Below are positions 59,743 to 64,000 of a DNA stretch of 64,000 nt, one piece after another. This DNA comes from Pseudoalteromonas sp. T1lg75. GTDB lineage: Bacteria > Pseudomonadota > Gammaproteobacteria > Enterobacterales > Alteromonadaceae. The notes below the pieces were generated by a model. It worked only from the letters and a program-made list of their open reading frames with translations. It was not told the origin of the DNA and did not search any database. The first letter of the stretch is position 1, and the number at the start of each line of letters is the position of its first letter. The stretch spans positions 342,704 to 406,703 of the forward strand of contig NZ_PQCD01000049.1 of NCBI RefSeq assembly GCF_002964705.1, read 5' to 3'. The translations under genes and the position numbers were made by a program.

Positions 59743-61056
59743 TTACACCTTATGGCGGCGTAGGATGATCACCAAAACAGCGGTGATGGCGAGGATAAAG
59801 CAATAGAAGGCGGAGGTAGAGACCTGCCACGGACTAATGCTAAAGGTCGCACCTAATAGCAGAGCCTGAGCGCCATAAGGCAGTGAGCCTTGCAGCACGC
59901 AGGCAAAAATATCCAGCAGACTGGCGGAGCGTTTGGCGGAGATATCGCCGTCCTCGGCCAGCTTTTTCGCAATAGGTCCGGCGACGATAATAGACACGGT
60001 GTTATTGGCGATACACAGGTTCGATGTCATCACCAACAGGGCGATCCCCAGTTGATCCGCTACCTGGCGATTAAACTTGGCCACTAGCTTGGTCAACGCC
60101 TGGATTTTTCTGGCCAGATAGTCAAGGCCGCCGCCACGGCGAATAAACTCAGACAAACCGCCGATAAACATCGACAGTAAGAAGATTTCCTGCATATCGC
60201 TAAAGCCCTTGTAGACGTCTTTAACAAAGGCACTGCCTTCGTATGAGCCGGTAAAGCCCATGAATGCCGCAAATAAAATACCGCTAAAGAGCACCACAAA
60301 AACGTTCAGGCCCATAACCGCAAGCACCAGGATAAAGAAGTAGGGCAACACCAGAAGCCAGTCAAAATCACCCACTTCTACCACTTGCGGCTCGGGGGTT
60401 AAATACACTAGGAGCGCTATGGTCACTAGGGCCGCAGGCAGGGCAATTTTCAGGTTCTCGCGGAACTTATCCTTCATTTCACACCCTTGCGTACGGGTCG
60501 CGGCAATGGTGGTATCGGAAATAATAGACAGGTTGTCACCAAACATGGCACCCGAAACAATAGTACCGGCCATCAGTGCCGGGTCGATGCCGGTTTTCAT
60601 TGACACCGCCAATGCAATTGGGCCAATGGCGCCTATGGTCCCCATGGAGGTGCCCATGGCGGTGGAGACGATGGCCGAAATCAAGAATAAGCCGGGTAAC
60701 AACAGGCTTGGAGGAATAAAGGATAAACCCGCATTCACTATGGCGTCCACACCGCCGGTGGCACCGGCTACTGCCGAGAACGCGCCGGCGAGTAAATAAA
60801 TAAGACACATGGTGATGATGTTGCTGTGCCCGGCACCGCGAATAAAGGTTTCCACCGATTCATTTATGCGCTGCTTAGCGAGTACAAAGGCCAGGACGAT
60901 GGCGGGTAAGATGGCCACCGGCGCGGGTAATTGGTAGAAAGCGTAGTCTACGCCTTGCGCCTGTAAATACAGGCCAGTGCCTAAGAATAGGGCGACGAAC
61001 ACCAATAGGGGGACGAGTGAAAGTTTTGCCACAGTGGCATTGTAGTTAGGCTGCAT
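59743..61056 (-). CDS. Na+/H+ antiporter, NhaC family
   Basis: This 437-residue inner-membrane protein has about eleven helices and the NhaC pattern: STAMGTSMGTIGAIGPIA, GAMFGDNLSIISDTTIAATRTQG and SNLCIANNTVSIIVAGPIAK. It exchanges sodium for protons, or a related solute such as malate or lactate in family variants. ATG at 61056 follows TTGAGG at 61067-61062; an upstream frame to 61122 is less supported. Fits a marine salt-tolerant lifestyle. Confidence 0.9.
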   Translation of the reverse strand: MQPNYNATVAKLSLVPLLVFVALFLGTGLYLQAQGVDYAFYQLPAPVAILPAIVLAFVLAKQRINESVETFIRGAGHSNIITMCLIYLLAGAFSAVAGATGGVDAIVNAGLSFIPPSLLLPGLFLISAIVSTAMGTSMGTIGAIGPIALAVSMKTGIDPALMAGTIVSGAMFGDNLSIISDTTIAATRTQGCEMKDKFRENLKIALPAALVTIALLVYLTPEPQVVEVGDFDWLLVLPYFFILVLAVMGLNVFVVLFSGILFAAFMGFTGSYEGSAFVKDVYKGFSDMQEIFLLSMFIGGLSEFIRRGGGLDYLARKIQALTKLVAKFNRQVADQLGIALLVMTSNLCIANNTVSIIVAGPIAKKLAEDGDISAKRSASLLDIFACVLQGSLPYGAQALLLGATFSISPWQVSTSAFYCFILAITAVLVIILRRHKV

Positions 61057-61447
61057 GTATACCTCAATTTCGATCACCAACAGCCAAAACCTTCTTTTAG
61101 CTGCATTTATTTTGCCAAACAAGCCAGAGATTGTTGTGCATGCGCCCGCAAGCCAAAGACCAAATCGGCGCCAGGTTGAGAAGTTTAAACGTGTGGATGG
61201 CTAAAGTCTACGGTGATCACGTTTTTGTTATTGTTTTTCATTTTTGTAGCACAAAAAAACAACGATATCTAATCTGTGTCACTCTCATAGGTAATCCCTA
61301 AAGCTAAGCCCTTAAAGCAAGTTTGTATTTGTCTGGCGTGCTTGGTTGAGAATGCTTTTGCTTTGCTCGGCGCTTGTGCCTAGCACCTAACACCCATCTG
61401 CGTTAGCATACGGGGGTGAGTAGATGAACAATATTATGGGGATTAGA
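61057..61447. other. Divergent intergenic region between nhaC-type gene and dapB
   Basis: This 391-base gap is moderately AT-rich. AAACGTG at 61187-61193 and CACGTTT at 61218-61224 are inverted repeats followed by a T-rich run, a weak hairpin. I see no conserved riboswitch core, no tRNA and no supported gene. Confidence 0.5.
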
Positions 61448-62260
61448 ATGAGTGTAGGTTTAGGCATTTTAGGCGCCAATGGGCGCATGGGCCAGGCACT
61501 ATTGGAAGCAGGCAACGATGACCCGCAGGCACGCCTTGCCGCAGCCTTTGTACGCCAACAGTCGCAGTTAAATGGTTTGGCGGTAGAAACCCTGGTCAAG
61601 GGGCTGCAAGAGGGCTCGCAAACGTTGACTTTTAGTACCTTGGCGCCAAGCAAAGAGCTGGATGTACTCATTGACTTTACCTTGCCCGAGGGCATGCTGA
61701 CGCACCTGGAATTCGCCGTCGCCAACAAGATCCCCATGGTGATTGGCACCACAGGCCTTACCGATGCCCAAATGCAACGCTTGCACGAGGCCGCCAAGCA
61801 TATCCCCATCGTCTTTGCCCGTAACTTCAGTGTCGGTGTGAATCTGTTATTGGATTTGGTGCAAACGGCGGCAACTAAATTCGGCGACGACGCAGACATC
61901 GAAATATTTGAAGCCCACCACCGTCATAAAATCGACGCGCCTTCGGGTACGGCGCTGGCCATTGGCGAAGCCATTGCCGAGGCCAAAGGCTGGGACCATG
62001 AGCAGGCCGCCGTTTATGACAGGTCACAAAGTGAGCAAGCCAAATCACAAAAGGAAATTGGCTATTCGGTGCTCAGAGCCGGCGATATAGTTGGCGAACA
62101 CACGGCTTATTTTGCATTAATGGGAGAAAGGCTTGAATTAACACATAAAGCAAGCTCTAGAATGACCTTCGCCCGTGGCGCTGTGAGGGCTGCAAAGTGG
62201 GTGCAAAATAAACACCCTGGCTTTTATTCCATGCGCGAAGTGCTGGAACTGGGTAAGTAA
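61448..62260 (+). CDS. dapB: 4-hydroxy-tetrahydrodipicolinate reductase
   Basis: This 270-residue enzyme acts in lysine and peptidoglycan precursor synthesis. The Rossmann motif is GILGANGRMGQAL and the active-site signature is EAHHRHKIDAPSGTAL, with the catalytic histidine and lysine. The ATG at 61448 follows GGGGA (61438-61442); an earlier in-frame ATG at 61424 would add eight residues. carAB follows, a gene order common in gammaproteobacteria. Confidence 0.97.
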   Translation: MSVGLGILGANGRMGQALLEAGNDDPQARLAAAFVRQQSQLNGLAVETLVKGLQEGSQTLTFSTLAPSKELDVLIDFTLPEGMLTHLEFAVANKIPMVIGTTGLTDAQMQRLHEAAKHIPIVFARNFSVGVNLLLDLVQTAATKFGDDADIEIFEAHHRHKIDAPSGTALAIGEAIAEAKGWDHEQAAVYDRSQSEQAKSQKEIGYSVLRAGDIVGEHTAYFALMGERLELTHKASSRMTFARGAVRAAKWVQNKHPGFYSMREVLELGK

Positions 62261-62388
62261 ACGTGCTTTTTTGGGTGTTTCAGTAAGTTTTAATGTTAAA
62301 GGTGCTGTTTTTTATATTTATTGATATTTAATTAGATCTTTTACCGACTCTCGTGTAGAATATCGTCAATTTGCCAAAATTTCATAAT

Positions 62389-62404
62389 GCGCTTAATAAA
62401 GCGC
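62389..62404 (+). promoter_or_regulatory. Short hairpin in the carA leader
   Basis: GCGCTT at 62389-62394 pairs with AAGCGC at 62399-62404 around AATA. It lies about 60 bases before carA, after a possible -10 element (TAGAAT near 62356). It could tune carAB expression, but no classical attenuator is evident. Confidence 0.3.
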
Positions 62405-62466
62405 TTTAAACGGGTTGTAAATTAGTCGCATTTTTTACTCCCGTTTTTTACTGTTAGGAGGTTAAC

Positions 62467-63603
62467 TTGACTAAATCCGCTCTGTTAGTCCTAGAAGACG
62501 GCACAGTGTTTCGCGGTACTGCGATCGGCGCTGACGGCATGTCAGTAGGTGAGGTAGTATTCAATACGTCGATGACTGGTTATCAGGAAATCCTGACCGA
62601 CCCGTCTTATGCGGAACAAATCGTAACTTTGACTTACCCGCATATCGGTAACACGGGTACTAACAGCGAAGACGAAGAAGCGAACAAAATCTGGGCCAAG
62701 GGCCTGGTTATTCGCGATTTGCCACTGCTAGCGAGTAATTTCCGTAATGAACAATCACTCAGTGATTACCTAAAAGAGCGCAACATTTTAGGTATTGCCG
62801 ATATCGACACCCGTAAGCTTACTCGTATCCTACGTGATAAGGGTGCACAAAACGGTTGTATCATCGCCGGTGATGACGTTGATGAAAGCAAGGCGCTAGA
62901 AGCCGCTCAAGCCTTCCCTGGCTTAAAAGGCATGGATTTAGCCAAGGTAGTTTGTACCGAATCATCATATCAATGGTCTGAGACAAGCTGGACTCTGGGT
63001 GAAGGTTTTAAAACGCTTGCCGCAGAAGACGAGAAATTCCACGTTGTTGCCTATGACTTCGGTGTTAAGCGCAATATCCTGCGCATGTTGGTAGACCGAG
63101 GCTGTAAGCTGACCGTAGTTCCGGCGCAAACCAGCGCTGAAGAAGTACTGGCACTAAACCCAGACGGTATCTTCCTATCAAATGGCCCTGGCGACCCGGA
63201 GCCATGTACTTACGCGATTGAAGCGATCAAAACCTTCCTAGAAAAAGATATTCCTATTTTCGGCATCTGCCTTGGTCACCAGTTATTGGCCCTGGCCTCA
63301 GGTGCGAAAACAGTAAAAATGAAGTTCGGCCACCACGGTGGTAACCACCCGGTTAAAGACCTAGACCGTGACGTTGTGATGATCACCGCACAGAACCACG
63401 GCTTCGCCGCGGATGAGGCAAGCTTGCCTGACAATCTTCGTGCAACGCATAAGTCATTGTTTGACGGCACCTTGCAGGGCATTCACCGCACCGACAAGCC
63501 GGCATTTAGCTTCCAGGGTCACCCAGAAGCAAGCCCAGGCCCACACGATGCAGCACCTTTGTTCGATCACTTTATCGAACTGATGCAAGCGCAATCTAAC
63601 TAA
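62467..63603 (+). CDS. carA: Carbamoyl-phosphate synthase small subunit
   Basis: This 378-residue subunit splits glutamine and passes ammonia to CarB for arginine and pyrimidine synthesis. The N-terminal domain begins [21 protein letters not shown]. The glutaminase triad segment has [13 protein letters not shown] with the catalytic cysteine and [13 protein letters not shown] with His and Glu. It starts with TTG at 62467, preceded by an excellent TAGGAGG. carB begins 18 bases after its stop. Confidence 0.97.
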   Translation: MTKSALLVLEDGTVFRGTAIGADGMSVGEVVFNTSMTGYQEILTDPSYAEQIVTLTYPHIGNTGTNSEDEEANKIWAKGLVIRDLPLLASNFRNEQSLSDYLKERNILGIADIDTRKLTRILRDKGAQNGCIIAGDDVDESKALEAAQAFPGLKGMDLAKVVCTESSYQWSETSWTLGEGFKTLAAEDEKFHVVAYDFGVKRNILRMLVDRGCKLTVVPAQTSAEEVLALNPDGIFLSNGPGDPEPCTYAIEAIKTFLEKDIPIFGICLGHQLLALASGAKTVKMKFGHHGGNHPVKDLDRDVVMITAQNHGFAADEASLPDNLRATHKSLFDGTLQGIHRTDKPAFSFQGHPEASPGPHDAAPLFDHFIELMQAQSN

Positions 63604-63621
63604 TTTGAGACCGGAGTAATA

Positions 63622-64000
63622 ATGCCAAAACGTACTGATATTCAAAGCATTCTTATCTTAGGCGCGGGCCCGATCGTAATCGGCCAGGCCTGTGAGTTTG
63701 ACTACTCAGGTGCTCAAGCCTGTAAAGCGCTAAAAGAAGAAGGTTACCGTGTAATCCTGGTTAACTCGAACCCGGCGACCATTATGACCGACCCGGAAAT
63801 GGCTGATGCGACCTATATTGAGCCGATTCACTGGGAAGTGGTAGAAAAAATCATTGAAAAAGAAAAGCCGGATGCGGTACTGCCTACCATGGGTGGTCAA
63901 ACCGCATTGAACTGTGCCCTTGACCTAGACAAGCACGGTGTACTGGCTAAGCACGGCGTTGAGCTGATCGGTGCAACCGCCGATGCCATCGACAAGGCAG
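63622..64000 (+). CDS. carB: Carbamoyl-phosphate synthase large subunit (5' part; runs off the window)
   Basis: The first 126 codons encode the N-terminal ATP-grasp entry of Car[59 protein letters not shown] and [11 protein letters not shown]. The full enzyme of about 1070 residues assembles carbamoyl phosphate in two steps. ATG at 63622 follows CCGGAG. The stop lies beyond the window. Confidence 0.97.
   Translation, partial: MPKRTDIQSILILGAGPIVIGQACEFDYSGAQACKALKEEGYRVILVNSNPATIMTDPEMADATYIEPIHWEVVEKIIEKEKPDAVLPTMGGQTALNCALDLDKHGVLAKHGVELIGATADAIDKA

Noticed and set aside
61057..61447. Lysine-type riboswitch ahead of dapB
   Set aside because: No multi-helix core or typical conserved loops could be traced; only one weak inverted repeat (61187/61218) is present.

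Overview
The window is a gene-dense stretch of a gammaproteobacterial chromosome. I infer a marine, Alteromonadales-like heterotroph from the complete Rnf/Rsx operon with nth, a periplasmic-sensing and TonB-receptor-rich gene set, a TonB receptor / tryptophan-halogenase-like / SapC trio, the prkA-yeaH-spoVR set, EfpL, and large secreted-protease and hybrid-kinase genes. No phage, insertion sequence, CRISPR array or rRNA operon is visible; one tRNA gene (Glu, TTC anticodon) lies at the left edge. The genus cannot be fixed from sequence alone.

Layout. 90-165: tRNA-Glu. 425-3808: a solute-binding protein and a hybrid sensor kinase translated back to back. 3827-4225: glyoxalase I. 4441-9768 (minus): a very large secreted subtilase. 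9878-13683 (plus, divergent from it): a beta-propeller sensor kinase with its NarL-type regulator. 13727-20335 (minus): rsxABCDGE-nth, with a one-base frameshift in the repeat tail of rsxC. 20452-32052: a sugar-metabolism neighbourhood made of a LacI regulator, pgi, zwf-pgl, a TonB-dependent receptor, a flavin halogenase-like protein and SapC. Three near-identical palindromes (core TGACAGCGTTGTCA or TGATAGCGCTGTCA) precede pgi, the receptor and the halogenase-like gene, suggesting one LacI regulon. 32245-34643: adk, hemH and an exported thiol peroxidase. 34823-36789: a CheC-type response regulator with a diguanylate cyclase. 36811-41572 (minus): prkA-yeaH-spoVR stress operon. 41800-43064: sodB and grxD, divergent. 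43245-44180: an orphan binding protein. 44515-50396: gltBD. 50444-53731 (minus): SOS-controlled recN, an unknown membrane-anchored protein and nadK. 53799-55399: an HrcA-like repressor and grpE, the latter with an excellent heat-shock (sigma-32) promoter. 55430-61056: a Bcr/CflA exporter, an M48 lipoprotein protease, an unknown membrane protein, efpL, a Tsx-like porin and an NhaC antiporter. 61448-64000: dapB, carA and the start of carB, which runs off the window.

How the genes fit together. Glucose-6-phosphate enters either glycolysis (pgi) or the oxidative pentose/Entner-Doudoroff branch (zwf, pgl). The same apparent operator also sits at an outer-membrane receptor and its companion, linking uptake to central metabolism. 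Rnf, sodB, grxD and tpx form a redox and iron-sulfur theme. gltBD, carAB and dapB cover nitrogen assimilation and amino acid or pyrimidine synthesis. Most genes are ordinary housekeeping genes. The points most worth a second look are the shared palindrome set, the rsxC frameshift, the HrcA-like gene beside a sigma-32 promoter without a visible CIRCE element, the competing hairpins ahead of zwf, and the hairpin that would mask the start region of the propeller kinase.
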